DNA of 11,586 nucleotides from an uncultured Burkholderiales bacterium (GCA_903831925.1 CAIKZV010000332.1:1-11586); one strand, 5' to 3'. Positions 1-7,276 are shown, counted from the first letter of the stretch. Numbers and translations are program-made. The notes: generated by a model from the sequence alone, not told the origin.

Positions 1-1675
1 CTGCACTGGGGAAATAGATGTCTTCGGGCTTGAGCGGAATGGTGGACTTGAACCAGAGGTCGAATTCAGCGGTGTAGGCGAGGTTGGTGAAGTCGACTTC
101 ACTGATCGACTGAAACCGCAGTCCTGAGTACACGACCGGAACGAGATCGTAGAAGCGGCCGTCGACTTCAACTTGCTTGTCCCTGCCGTTGCTCTGCACT
201 TTCTCGATATGCGGGGTGCCGTCACTGTACTGCTCGAGATAGGGCATCTGTCGCCCATCGCGGTAGACGACCAGCGTCGGCGGCACTTCACGCTGGTGGG
301 TGGTGTCAAAGCGAAGCACCCCGGTGAAGCCGGAGTTCGGATTCGGACTAAGTCTGGCTCGTTCGAGATAGTCGCGCAGCGCGGCACGCCATTCCTCGGG
401 AGGGGTCGAACTGAGGCTGTGGCCGCTTGCGATGTACTGGGCGGCGAAATCGGCCAGCATCATGCCGGCGTCATAGCCATAGGCATAGGCCCAGGAGGGG
501 TCCGAGCCATATTTTTCGGCGTATTCGTCCGCCAGGGCCCGGCTGCGCTCGCCGCTCACGTCGGGCGTGAAGGGCGTCCAGGCGAACAGGCCATTCGTGT
601 AGAAACCGGGTGATGCCTGCTCGAAGGGCAGGCCATTGAAGCGCTTTGGAAAATCAGGCAGCGAGAGTTCATTCAGGCCGACGATCGTTCCCTTGTAGCC
701 ATCTTCCTTCAGCGTTTTGATCACCGTGACCGCCATGTCGCTCGGCAGGTCGACGAAAAGGACGTCAAAGCCTTCGAGGGCGCTGGTCTCGCCCTCCAGA
801 AATACCGAACCGGCCTTGCCTTGCAAACGCTTGATCGCAAGGCCCACACCGTCGGTCTCGGCAAAGCTCTGGGCGACTCCCCACCAGTAGCCGCTCTCGA
901 CCATGCCCTCCGAGATCACAAAGCAGACCTGCTTTGCCGCGCGAATTCTCTGGACGATCTGCCCGGCAAATTCACCCTGGCGAGGCTGACTGGGTTGCAG
1001 CGAAAAGAGCCAATTGGGTTTGAAAAGGCGGTTGGGCGGCGCGACAGGAATGAGGGCGGGCACCTGACCCTGCTCCGCAGCGCTGGCAAACGATTGAAAT
1101 CCGGCTGCCTGTGTCGGCCCCACCAGCGCGAGGGTCGAGTAGCCGGACGCTGCGCCTTCAGCCAGTGCCTCAACCGCTTCCGCGCGCCCCTGATCGTCCC
1201 GAACGAGAATGCGCATGACGTCGGTACCGGGTCTCGACGCGATCGCATGCTGGAAACCCTTTGCGAGGCTCTTGCCGACTTCTTTGCCAGGCCCCGAGAA
1301 ATCAGCGACAAAGACCACATCGAGCGGTTCGACGGCCTTTGCGGCGCTTTGGTCGGGCGCCGGGCGCCGGAAAAATCCGACGAGGTTGGACCATTTGAGA
1401 TCGGGTTCGCCTGCCGAGACCGGATTGCTCGCCTGGAGGCCGACATAGGCAGGCACCTGCGGCCACACAGCAGGAAGCAAGGTCATCGCCGCCGATAAGG
1501 CTTGCGACACACCGACGACAGCAGAGGGAGGCCTTGCGTCGGCTGCCAGAGCGTCTGCGTGTTTGGCCAGAATACCGAGCAATACCGCGGTGACTGCCAC
1601 AGCTGCCAGCACCGTGCCGGCCAGCCATCCGCGCCAGGGCATCAGACGATTCGATGCTCGAGTCGAGGCCCTCAT
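1..1675 (-). CDS. Periplasmic type-I binding-protein domain fused to a second beta-rich domain (C-terminus off the window)
   Basis: The frame is open from the ATG at 1675-1673 to the window edge: 558 codons with no stop, so the C-terminus is missing. Residues 14-37 form one hydrophobic segment after a basic N-terminus (signal peptide or anchor; a possible cleavage is near ALA-AD, 43-46). A low-complexity linker follows. Residues 118-475 look like a type-I (Leu/Ile/Val-type) binding protein: DVVFVADFSGPGKEVG (119-134), LALVGPTQAAGF (182-193), GYKGTIVGLNE (326-336) and YAYGYDAGMM (397-406). Residues 510-558 start a different domain: VVYSGLRFQSISEVDFTN (514-531), then an alternating AEFDLWFKS strand (536-544). 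This resembles the first strands of the Cys-loop receptor ligand-binding domain of prokaryotic pentameric channels. A GTG at 1681 has AAGGGA 10 nt upstream and is an alternative start. The frame stays open to about 1862 (ATG at 1807), without a convincing ribosome site. The binding domain is well supported; the channel assignment is a hypothesis. An ordinary ABC-transporter binding protein would end near residue 480. Confidence 0.8.
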   Translation of the reverse strand, partial: MRASTRASNRLMPWRGWLAGTVLAAVAVTAVLLGILAKHADALAADARPPSAVVGVSQALSAAMTLLPAVWPQVPAYVGLQASNPVSAGEPDLKWSNLVGFFRRPAPDQSAAKAVEPLDVVFVADFSGPGKEVGKSLAKGFQHAIASRPGTDVMRILVRDDQGRAEAVEALAEGAASGYSTLALVGPTQAAGFQSFASAAEQGQVPALIPVAPPNRLFKPNWLFSLQPSQPRQGEFAGQIVQRIRAAKQVCFVISEGMVESGYWWGVAQSFAETDGVGLAIKRLQGKAGSVFLEGETSALEGFDVLFVDLPSDMAVTVIKTLKEDGYKGTIVGLNELSLPDFPKRFNGLPFEQASPGFYTNGLFAWTPFTPDVSGERSRALADEYAEKYGSDPSWAYAYGYDAGMMLADFAAQYIASGHSLSSTPPEEWRAALRDYLERARLSPNPNSGFTGVLRFDTTHQREVPPTLVVYRDGRQMPYLEQYSDGTPHIEKVQSNGRDKQVEVDGRFYDLVPVVYSGLRFQSISEVDFTNLAYTAEFDLWFKSTIPLKPEDIYFPSA

Positions 1676-1880
1676 ACGCACGTTTTTAGTTTCCCTTGGC
1701 AAAGCCAAACAGCTTAACGTGATTCGCCTGAGCCTTTGCGACAGAAAGGTTAAATTGCCACCGCCTTGCTGCCTTGGCAGATCGCCCCGACAGGCGAGCT
1801 TGCGCATCACGCAGGCGTCGTTGGCCAGGCGCTTGGCGCCGTGCACCACCGCCGGCCACGGTCAAGGCGCCACATGAGCG

Positions 1881-3092
1881 CTACATCAGTGCGTCCAGCG
1901 CGCCCGCAAACGCTCGTGCGACCGGTTCCAGAATCGCCGGGCTGGTGGTTTGCGGGCCATCGGTCGGCGTATGAAAAAAGCGATGCGATCCGGCCATCCC
2001 GAAAAAATCGGGATATCCAGCTGCCTTGACATCGCGCAGCTCGCCAATGGCTTCCTTGTCGGCGATGAATTGAACCGCATCGATATGCCGGAATTGCTGG
2101 CTGACCATCGTCCGCATCGACGGACTCATCACCAGTCGTCTGGCAGCGCCATCGACCGAACCGTCGGTTTGCCAGCATTCGCCGTCTTGTGTCCACTGAT
2201 GGCAGGCGTTGGAGGCACCGAGGTGGATCCAGGCCTTGACGTCAGACGGCGGCGGTGCGGCCTGGCGCAGAAAGCTTTCCATGCCGCCATGCCCGATTTC
2301 ATGACCTGCGGTCGCAACGAACACCAGCTTGGGGCTGAGCGATCGACCTGATGCATGACGCGCGGCATGGCGCGCGAGCGCCAGAAAGTTTGCGATGCCG
2401 GGGCCGCGCTCGCCGGTGCTGTTAAACCAGCTGGTGATCGGCGTCGAGATGACGATCGCCTGCGATGCGCCGCCATCGAGGCGGCCGATCAGGTTGCGCC
2501 CTGGAACGTCGCGCAGGTAGCGCCCTGCGACATCGATCGAGATCACGGTGCCGTCGTTCAGCGCCTTCGCGAGCAGGGCCTTGTAGCACGCCGCGACCAC
2601 GATTACCGGCACTGGCCAGGGAGCGTCCTCCTGGTTGGCGTTGTAAGTAAAAATGTCGTTGGCCGGATTGTCGATGGTGAGCACGATCGCCACAGGATTG
2701 CGTCCGGCGGCCTGTTGAATCGCCGTGCGGTGCGAATCGTTGAGGTAGGCGCTGCGGTCGTGCGGCAGGTGAACCCAGACCAGTTTTCCTGCCGCATCGG
2801 CTTCGTCGCTCAGCCGTGCCGACAAGGCGAATGTCGCGCGATCTTCCGGCAGCCACCAGTGTGGAAAGGCCTCGAGGGCAGCCCCGCCGATGCGCAATTG
2901 CGCATGGTCAAGTTCATATTGCCGAGGCATCGTCAGCGGCTGGGAGTCGACCTGATACCCCGCGGCAGCGAGTTCACCTTCAATCCACGACATCGCCGCT
3001 TCGGCACCGTGGCTGCCGTATCGATGAAGGCCAAACCCGGCGTAGCGTTCGATGTCGCGATAGAGCGCCGTGCCCGACAGGGGATCTTGCAT
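1881..3092 (-). CDS. M28 aminopeptidase-like protein with apparently degenerate metal site
   Basis: The protein has 403 residues. The ATG at 3092 is preferred over the GTG at 3095 because GGGAG (3104-3100) lies 7 nt before the ATG and only 4 nt before the GTG. The C-terminal half follows the M28 zinc-exopeptidase layout: GRNLIGRL (198-205), an STPITSWF strand (216-223), GERGPGIANFLALAR (227-241), VFVATAGHEIGHGG (257-270) and FHTPTDGPQTTSP (373-385). The region around 130-190 may be an inserted PA-like domain. In classical M28 enzymes the segment matching STPITSWF carries the His-x-Asp zinc site and GERGPG matches the bridging-Asp motif; neither is present. The usual Glu-Glu pair reads His-Glu (264-265), while the late His-Thr motif (374-375) is kept. 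No signal peptide is visible, so it is probably cytoplasmic. It may be a non-canonical hydrolase, an amidase or a binding protein. It is divergent from the nitroreductase gene. The fold is fairly sure; the activity is not. Confidence 0.75.
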   Translation of the reverse strand: MQDPLSGTALYRDIERYAGFGLHRYGSHGAEAAMSWIEGELAAAGYQVDSQPLTMPRQYELDHAQLRIGGAALEAFPHWWLPEDRATFALSARLSDEADAAGKLVWVHLPHDRSAYLNDSHRTAIQQAAGRNPVAIVLTIDNPANDIFTYNANQEDAPWPVPVIVVAACYKALLAKALNDGTVISIDVAGRYLRDVPGRNLIGRLDGGASQAIVISTPITSWFNSTGERGPGIANFLALARHAARHASGRSLSPKLVFVATAGHEIGHGGMESFLRQAAPPPSDVKAWIHLGASNACHQWTQDGECWQTDGSVDGAARRLVMSPSMRTMVSQQFRHIDAVQFIADKEAIGELRDVKAAGYPDFFGMAGSHRFFHTPTDGPQTTSPAILEPVARAFAGALDALM

Positions 3093-3197
3093 CACCGTGC
3101 TCCCGGAGATCGATGGTGTCGCATTGTCGGCTTTCGGCGACTTGGTGAGAAGATCGCACTATTCCAAGTACCCACAACAATCCTTGAGGAGACTGTC
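3093..3197. promoter_or_regulatory. Divergent intergenic region between peptidase-like gene and nitroreductase gene
   Basis: These 105 bases separate two genes transcribed away from each other, so promoters for both must lie here or within the gene ends. Both ribosome sites are visible: GGGAG on the minus strand (3104-3100) and GAGGAG on the plus strand (3186-3191). I found no sigma-70 box pair close to consensus on either strand and no clear operator palindrome. The regulatory role is inferred from gene orientation. Confidence 0.35.
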
Positions 3198-3872
3198 ATG
3201 AATACCTACGAAGCGGTTGCCAGCCGGCGCTCGATCCGCGCCTTTCTCGACAAGCCGGTGGATGCGGACGTGATTCGCCGCGTGCTGACCGCGGCGTCGC
3301 GATCGGCGACTGGCGGCAATCTCCAGCCCTGGCATATCGATGTTGTGGCGGGCGAGCCGCTCGCCAGGCTGAAGGACATCATGCGCACGCGCGTTGTCGA
3401 GGCACCTGCCGGCGACCCGGTCAAGGACTACAGCATTTATCCGCCCGAACTGGTTGCGCCGTATCGTGACTATCGCTTCCAGGTCGGTGAAGACATGTAT
3501 GCGCTGCTCGGCATTCCGCGCGAAGACAAGGCTGCGAGACTGCAGTGGTTCGCGCGGAACTATCAGTTTTTTGGCGCTCCGCTTGCCTTGTTCTGCACGG
3601 TCGATCGGCGAATGGGTATGCCGCAGTGGTCAGACCTGGGCATGTATCTGCAGACCGTCATGGTCTTGCTGCGTGAAGAGGGGCTCGACAGTTGCGCGCA
3701 GGAATGCTGGGCGGTGTATCCGCAGACCATCACGAATTTTCTCGGCACACCCGCAGAACGCATGCTTTTCACCGGTATGGCGATCGGTTATCGGGACGAC
3801 AGCCATCCGATCAACCAGCTTGTCACGCGCCGCGCACCGCTTGAGACTTTCGCGAAGTTTCACGGCCTGTAA
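3198..3872 (+). CDS. Nitroreductase family FMN-dependent oxidoreductase
   Basis: The protein has 224 residues, typical for the nitroreductase superfamily of homodimeric FMN enzymes that use NAD(P)H to reduce nitroaromatics, quinones and sometimes metal oxyanions. FMN-binding features are visible in order: SRRSIRAF (9-16) for the phosphate, SATGGNLQPWH (36-46) as the family's S-x-x-N-x-Q-P-W motif, and GMAIGYRDDSHPIN (193-206) as the C-terminal G-x-G/A-Y region. The frame is open far upstream, across the oppositely oriented neighbour, but ATG 3198 is the start: GAGGAG (3186-3191) sits 6 nt before it and homology begins at MNTYEAV. It is the first gene of a co-directional set; the dehydrogenase gene follows after 59 nt. 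The layout resembles nitrobenzoate-reductase-like members, but the substrate cannot be read from sequence. The neighbouring chrA allows a chromate-reductase guess, which is weak. Confidence 0.92.
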   Translation: MNTYEAVASRRSIRAFLDKPVDADVIRRVLTAASRSATGGNLQPWHIDVVAGEPLARLKDIMRTRVVEAPAGDPVKDYSIYPPELVAPYRDYRFQVGEDMYALLGIPREDKAARLQWFARNYQFFGAPLALFCTVDRRMGMPQWSDLGMYLQTVMVLLREEGLDSCAQECWAVYPQTITNFLGTPAERMLFTGMAIGYRDDSHPINQLVTRRAPLETFAKFHGL

Positions 3873-3931
3873 GCGTCGCTCGGCATCCGATCAGAGATCA
3901 CCATGTCAATATCGATTCAAGGAGACGACTC

Positions 3932-4708
3932 ATGGATGTGAAGGGAAAGATTGCAGTCATCACCGGTGCGGCGAGCGGCATTGGTCGCGCCACCGCGCTC
4001 AAGTTTCACGCTGAGGGTGCGGCGGGCATCGTCGTGGCCGATATGAACGAAGCCGGGCTTCAGCCTGTGGCGCAGGCGGTCAACGGCCTGGCAGTGCGTT
4101 GCGATGTCAGTCGCGAAGCCGACATCCAGGCGCTGGTGGCAGCCGCTGAAGCCCGTTACGGGCGGGTCGACATCTTCTTTTCGAATGCCGGTATCGGCAA
4201 CAGTAAAGGGGCCGAGCCCGATGACGAGATGTGGGACAAGATGTGGAAGATCCACCTGATGGCTCATGTCTGGGCGGCGCGTGCGCTGGTCGACAAGATG
4301 GTTGCCCGGGGTGAAGGCTACTTCCTCATCACCGCGTCGGCGGCCGGTCTGCTGAACATTGTCGAATCTGCGGCCTACGCGGTCACCAAGCATGCAGCGG
4401 TCGCGTTTGCCGAGTGGCTCTCGATTGCCTACGGCCGCAGCGGCTTGCATGTGTCCTGCCTTTGCCCGCAGGCCGTGCGAACCGGAATGGTCCCCGGCGA
4501 TGGCGGATCGGCCGGTGGCGACGGCATCCTGAGCGCTGAGGTGGTGGCCGATGAGATCGTGAAGGTCATGGCGGCCGAGACCTTTCTTGTCCTGCCTCAC
4601 CCCGAGGTGCTGCAGTACATGCGCAAGAAGACCGATGACTACGATCGATGGCTGGGCGGCATGCAAAAGCTGTTCATGAAATCGCAGTCAAGCACTGTCT
4701 GGAAGTAA
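3932..4708 (+). CDS. Short-chain dehydrogenase/reductase (SDR), NAD-type
   Basis: The protein has 258 residues, the normal length for a classical SDR with a Rossmann fold. The cofactor motif TGAASGIG is at 11-18 and NAG at 85-87. The catalytic Ser is at 136, and Tyr149 and Lys153 lie in YAVTK. An acidic residue at the end of beta-2 (Asp37 in VVADMN) favours NAD(H) over NADP(H). The segment after the active site, CPQAVRTGM (178-186), fits the PG motif region with Gln replacing Gly. AAGGAG (3919-3924) lies 7 nt before the ATG. It follows the nitroreductase gene by 59 nt and precedes chrA by 10 nt, so co-transcription is likely. The substrate is unknown; SDRs of this type oxidise or reduce alcohol/ketone groups of acyl-CoA, aromatic or alicyclic compounds. 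Family assignment is secure and specificity is not. Confidence 0.95.
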   Translation: MDVKGKIAVITGAASGIGRATALKFHAEGAAGIVVADMNEAGLQPVAQAVNGLAVRCDVSREADIQALVAAAEARYGRVDIFFSNAGIGNSKGAEPDDEMWDKMWKIHLMAHVWAARALVDKMVARGEGYFLITASAAGLLNIVESAAYAVTKHAAVAFAEWLSIAYGRSGLHVSCLCPQAVRTGMVPGDGGSAGGDGILSAEVVADEIVKVMAAETFLVLPHPEVLQYMRKKTDDYDRWLGGMQKLFMKSQSSTVWK

Positions 4709-4718
4709 GTTCGGACCA

Positions 4719-6083
4719 ATGGAAGCGATGACGATCGACGCGCGACCGACCGCAGGCACGAGATCTGCGCCTGCGCCGGTCGGCTTTCGTCAGGCCCTTG
4801 TTTTCTGGCTCAAGCTGGGGTTCATCAGTTTCGGCGGGCCGGCCGGGCAGATCGCCCTGATGCACAGCGAGCTGGTCGAGCGTCGCCGCTGGATCAGTGA
4901 GCGACGCTTTTTGCATGCGCTCAACTACTGCATGGTGTTGCCCGGCCCCGAGGCCCAGCAACTGGCGACCTATATCGGTTGGCTGATGCATCGCACTGCA
5001 GGCGGTCTGGTCGCCGGCGGTCTCTTCGTGCTGCCGTCACTTTTCATCCTGATCGGCTTGTCCTGGATCTACCTGCGCTTCGGTGAGCTGCCGTTGGTGG
5101 CCGGTGTCTTTTACGGACTCAAGCCGGCGGTGGTCGCGCTGGTGGCTCATGCCGCCTACCGAATCGGTTCGCGTGCGCTGCGCAACCCAGTAATGTGGGG
5201 CATCGCAATTTCTGCGTTTCTGGCAATCGCCGTACTTGATTCGCCGTTCCCACTGGTGGTGATCCTTGCCGCATTGATCGGTCTGCTGGGGGCGCGCCTG
5301 GCGCCTCGCTTTTTTGTTGTCGGAGGCGGCCACAGCAACTGCGGCAAGGACTACGGTGCGGCGCTGATCGACGACGATACCCCGATCGCCTCGCATGCCC
5401 GCTATTCGACTGCGCGTCTTGTGACGGTGATCGCAGTCGGGCTGCTGCTCTGGACGATGGCAATGGGTTCCCTGCTTGCCACAAGCGGCCTGCAGGGGAC
5501 CCTCACTCAGATGGGGTGGTTTTTCACCAAGGCCGCTCTGCTGACTTTCGGCGGCGCCTATGCCGTGCTGCCTTATGTCTATCAGGGCGCAGTTGATGCT
5601 CATCAGTGGTTGACAGGCCCCCAGATGATTGATGGCCTGGCGCTTGGCGAGACCACGCCCGGGCCGCTGATCATCGTGGTGGCCTTCGTCGGATTCATTG
5701 GCGGCTGGAGCCGGCAGATTTTCGGGCCGGACATGCTGTTTCTTGGCGGTGCGATGGCGGCCTGCATCGTCACCTTCTTCACTTTTTTGCCGTCCTTCGT
5801 GTTCATCTTCGCCGGCGGACCACTGATCGAAGCGACGCATGGCAAGATCGGCTTGACCGCGCCGCTGTCGGCCATTACTGCAGCGGTCGTTGGTGTCATC
5901 CTCAATCTCGCCCTGTACTTCGCGATCCATGTGATCTGGCCGCAGGGCAGGGCGGGGCAGCCTGACCTGATCGCGACCGCGATCGCGATCGGTGCCTGTG
6001 CGGCGCTTTTCCGATGGAAGATCGGCGTCATACCGCTGCTGGCGAGCTGCGGCACGATCGGACTATTGCTCAGGCTTTTCTGA
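4719..6083 (+). CDS. chrA: Chromate transporter, ChrA (CHR) family, long bidomain type
   Basis: The protein has 454 residues, typical of the long, two-half ChrA proteins of proteobacteria. These are inner-membrane carriers that expel chromate, probably driven by the proton gradient. Both homologous halves are visible. The N-half has FGGPAGQIALMH (38-49) and LPGPEAQQLATY (74-85). The C-half has the matching FGGAYAVLPY (277-286) and LGETTPGPLIIV (309-320). Many hydrophobic segments flank a hydrophilic central linker (about 203-230) containing His, Cys and several Asp. The ATG lies 10 nt after the dehydrogenase stop with only a weak GGA upstream, so translation may be coupled to that gene; ATG 4728 is a possible alternative. 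The two preceding redox genes suggest reduction plus export, but CHR members can also serve sulfate or other oxyanions, and no ChrB-like regulator is present in the window. Confidence 0.93.
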   Translation: MEAMTIDARPTAGTRSAPAPVGFRQALVFWLKLGFISFGGPAGQIALMHSELVERRRWISERRFLHALNYCMVLPGPEAQQLATYIGWLMHRTAGGLVAGGLFVLPSLFILIGLSWIYLRFGELPLVAGVFYGLKPAVVALVAHAAYRIGSRALRNPVMWGIAISAFLAIAVLDSPFPLVVILAALIGLLGARLAPRFFVVGGGHSNCGKDYGAALIDDDTPIASHARYSTARLVTVIAVGLLLWTMAMGSLLATSGLQGTLTQMGWFFTKAALLTFGGAYAVLPYVYQGAVDAHQWLTGPQMIDGLALGETTPGPLIIVVAFVGFIGGWSRQIFGPDMLFLGGAMAACIVTFFTFLPSFVFIFAGGPLIEATHGKIGLTAPLSAITAAVVGVILNLALYFAIHVIWPQGRAGQPDLIATAIAIGACAALFRWKIGVIPLLASCGTIGLLLRLF

Positions 6084-6146
6084 ATCGTCGGCCTGAGAGG
6101 TCAAGCCACGCCCCGATCTCAAGTCCTTGCCATTCAGGAAATTTTC

Positions 6147-6851
6147 ATGTGTCCCAACCCCGAGTCCCCATCAGATCAACAGCCCTGCCAGCCGTCGGCA
6201 GCTCCCGGCGCAGCGGTGCCGTTCGACGTGATTCTGATGGCGGCTGGGGCGGGGTCGCGGCTGGGAAATCGCCCGAAATGCCTGCTGCAACTCGATGACG
6301 AGCCGCTGATCCTGAGACAGATCAACGCCCTGAAAGCGGCGGGCGCAGATGAACTGGTGGTTGTGTTGGGATTCTATGCCGATGCGATTGCGCCATGGCT
6401 GAGTCGATGCGGTGTGCGCATCGTTCAAAATCCTGACCCGGCGCAGGGGCAGGTTTCATCGCAGCGCATCGGGCTGCAGCAGTTGAGCGGCAGATCCAAT
6501 GCGGTCCTGATGGCGCTGGCGGATCAACCGATGATCGATTCGCGCGATGTGATCGATCTGATCGCACGCTTTGCCCTGCGCCCCGCCGAATGCCTGCTGA
6601 TGTTTCCGCGCGTGCAAGATCAGCCGGGCAATCCGGTGATCTTTACCCCCGAAGTCCGCGATGCGGTGCTGTCAGCTGATCAAAGCTTTGGATGCAGGCA
6701 GTGGCGACAGGTCAATCGTTCGTCAGCACTGCCCTTCGACAGTGACAATCGGCATTACGTGATCGACATCGATACACCCGAGGATATCGAGTCCTTCTGT
6801 CGAACGACCGGTCGCAGCCTGTCGTGGCCGGTCGACCGGAAAGAAGGCTGA
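6147..6851 (+). CDS. MobA/MocA-like nucleotidyltransferase (NTP transferase)
   Basis: The protein has 234 residues and the MobA-like NTP transferase fold. Near the N-terminus is the nucleotide-binding loop LMAAGAGSRLGNRPK (30-44). Then come the QNPDPAQGQVSSQRIGL stretch (94-110), the metal-binding ADQP (125-128), GNPV (161-164) and the closing DIDTPED (207-213). This pattern is closest to the MocA/YgfJ type, which adds CMP or GMP to molybdopterin for molybdenum hydroxylases, rather than to sugar nucleotidyltransferases. About 25 disordered, Pro/Ser/Gln-rich residues precede the fold; AGGAA (6136-6140) 6 nt before ATG 6147 supports this start. It follows chrA by 63 nt with no terminator seen and may end the same operon. 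No molybdenum enzyme is encoded in the window, so the exact acceptor is unknown. The stop lies in the first copy of an 11-bp tandem repeat. Confidence 0.88.
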   Translation: MCPNPESPSDQQPCQPSAAPGAAVPFDVILMAAGAGSRLGNRPKCLLQLDDEPLILRQINALKAAGADELVVVLGFYADAIAPWLSRCGVRIVQNPDPAQGQVSSQRIGLQQLSGRSNAVLMALADQPMIDSRDVIDLIARFALRPAECLLMFPRVQDQPGNPVIFTPEVRDAVLSADQSFGCRQWRQVNRSSALPFDSDNRHYVIDIDTPEDIESFCRTTGRSLSWPVDRKEG

Positions 6852-6902
6852 TACCGGCCTGATACGCACCTGGTACGCAACTGAGTCGCGCCTAAGTCGC
6901 AG
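6848..6902. repeat. Five degenerate tandem copies of an 11-bp unit between convergent genes
   Basis: Five consecutive, exactly phased 11-base units can be read: CTGATACCGGC, CTGATACGCAC, CTGGTACGCAA, CTGAGTCGCGC and CTAAGTCGCAG. Each starts with CT; the last four share a C-G-C core at positions 7-9. The first unit contains the TGA stop of the nucleotidyltransferase gene. The last begins with CTA, the complement of the TAG stop of the opposing small gene. Degeneracy increases from left to right. Confidence 0.7.
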
Positions 6903-7212
6903 CGCGGGAAAGCGCTGCACGTGCCTCGGCTTCCGCTGCCAGCGATGCACCCAGCGGCGATCGGCAAAGCCCTGCCTTGTCGTAATTCATGTTTTCATGC
7001 AGCTGAGACATCGCTGGAAAGGCGCTCAGCAGTTGGCGAAAGGTATCGTCGTGTTCGACCGATCCCAGTTCTTTCACCAGATGCTGAACCACCGAGCGAT
7101 ATTGCTCGGCATGTATCGGCTTGCTGCTGCGCTCCAGCCGCTCAAGCAATTGCGCCAGAGTCAACAGCACGGTGAGCCGCGCCGGTACGTCGATGCGAGT
7201 TGTTGTGGCCAT
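6892..7212 (-). CDS. Small conserved-looking hypothetical protein
   Basis: The protein has 106 residues and I recognise no family. The ATG at 7212 is preferred over the upstream in-frame GTG at 7233 because AAGGA (7222-7218) lies 5 nt before it. The sequence is helix-prone and soluble, with no signal peptide or membrane segment. It has a leucine-rich amphipathic N-terminal half (RLTVLLTLAQLLERLERS, 12-29), a central HAEQYRSVVQHLVKELGSVEHD (34-55, split as one helix and turn) and an Ala-rich tail. It lies 64 nt downstream of the FUSC exporter gene on the same strand with no terminator between, so co-expression is likely. Codon use matches its neighbours and the start has a good ribosome site, so it is probably real. 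Function is unknown. Confidence 0.7.
   Translation of the reverse strand: MATTTRIDVPARLTVLLTLAQLLERLERSSKPIHAEQYRSVVQHLVKELGSVEHDDTFRQLLSAFPAMSQLHENMNYDKAGLCRSPLGASLAAEAEARAALSRAAT
6899..6918. terminator. Perfect 7-bp stem-loop at convergent gene ends (possible terminator without U-tract)
   Basis: GCAGCGC (6899-6905) pairs perfectly with GCGCTGC (6912-6918) around a 6-base GGGAAA loop. It lies about 50 bases past the nucleotidyltransferase stop on the plus strand and inside the last codons of the opposing small gene. No T-run follows on either strand, so it is not a standard rho-independent terminator; it could still slow polymerase or protect a 3' end. Confidence 0.35.
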
Positions 7213-7276
7213 GTCCTTCCTTTGTGTCGCCACAAGGCTGGCGATCAGGTCAGACTTTGGGCTGAAGCCGGCCGCT

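Noticed and set aside
821..1498. 225-codon plus-strand open frame
   Set aside because: It is the shadow of the binding-protein fusion on the minus strand, which has a coherent domain structure over its whole length.
1820..1872. Two GGCGCC palindromes downstream of the peptidase-like gene as a terminator
   Set aside because: They are direct copies of a 6-bp self-palindrome in GC-rich DNA; no extended stem and no T-run were found.
2355..3197. Open frame extending the nitroreductase about 280 codons upstream
   Set aside because: It is antisense to the peptidase-like gene, has no conserved features and no ribosome site at its first ATG; GAGGAG before ATG 3198 and the family's usual length fix the true start.
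3917..4666. 249-codon open frame on the minus strand opposite the dehydrogenase
   Set aside because: His/Arg/Gly/Asp-rich translation typical of antisense reading in GC-rich DNA; the plus-strand SDR has every family motif.
5037..5930. 297-codon open frame on the minus strand opposite chrA
   Set aside because: Low-complexity Gln/Arg/Asp/His-rich product with no recognisable fold, fully inside a clear membrane transporter gene.
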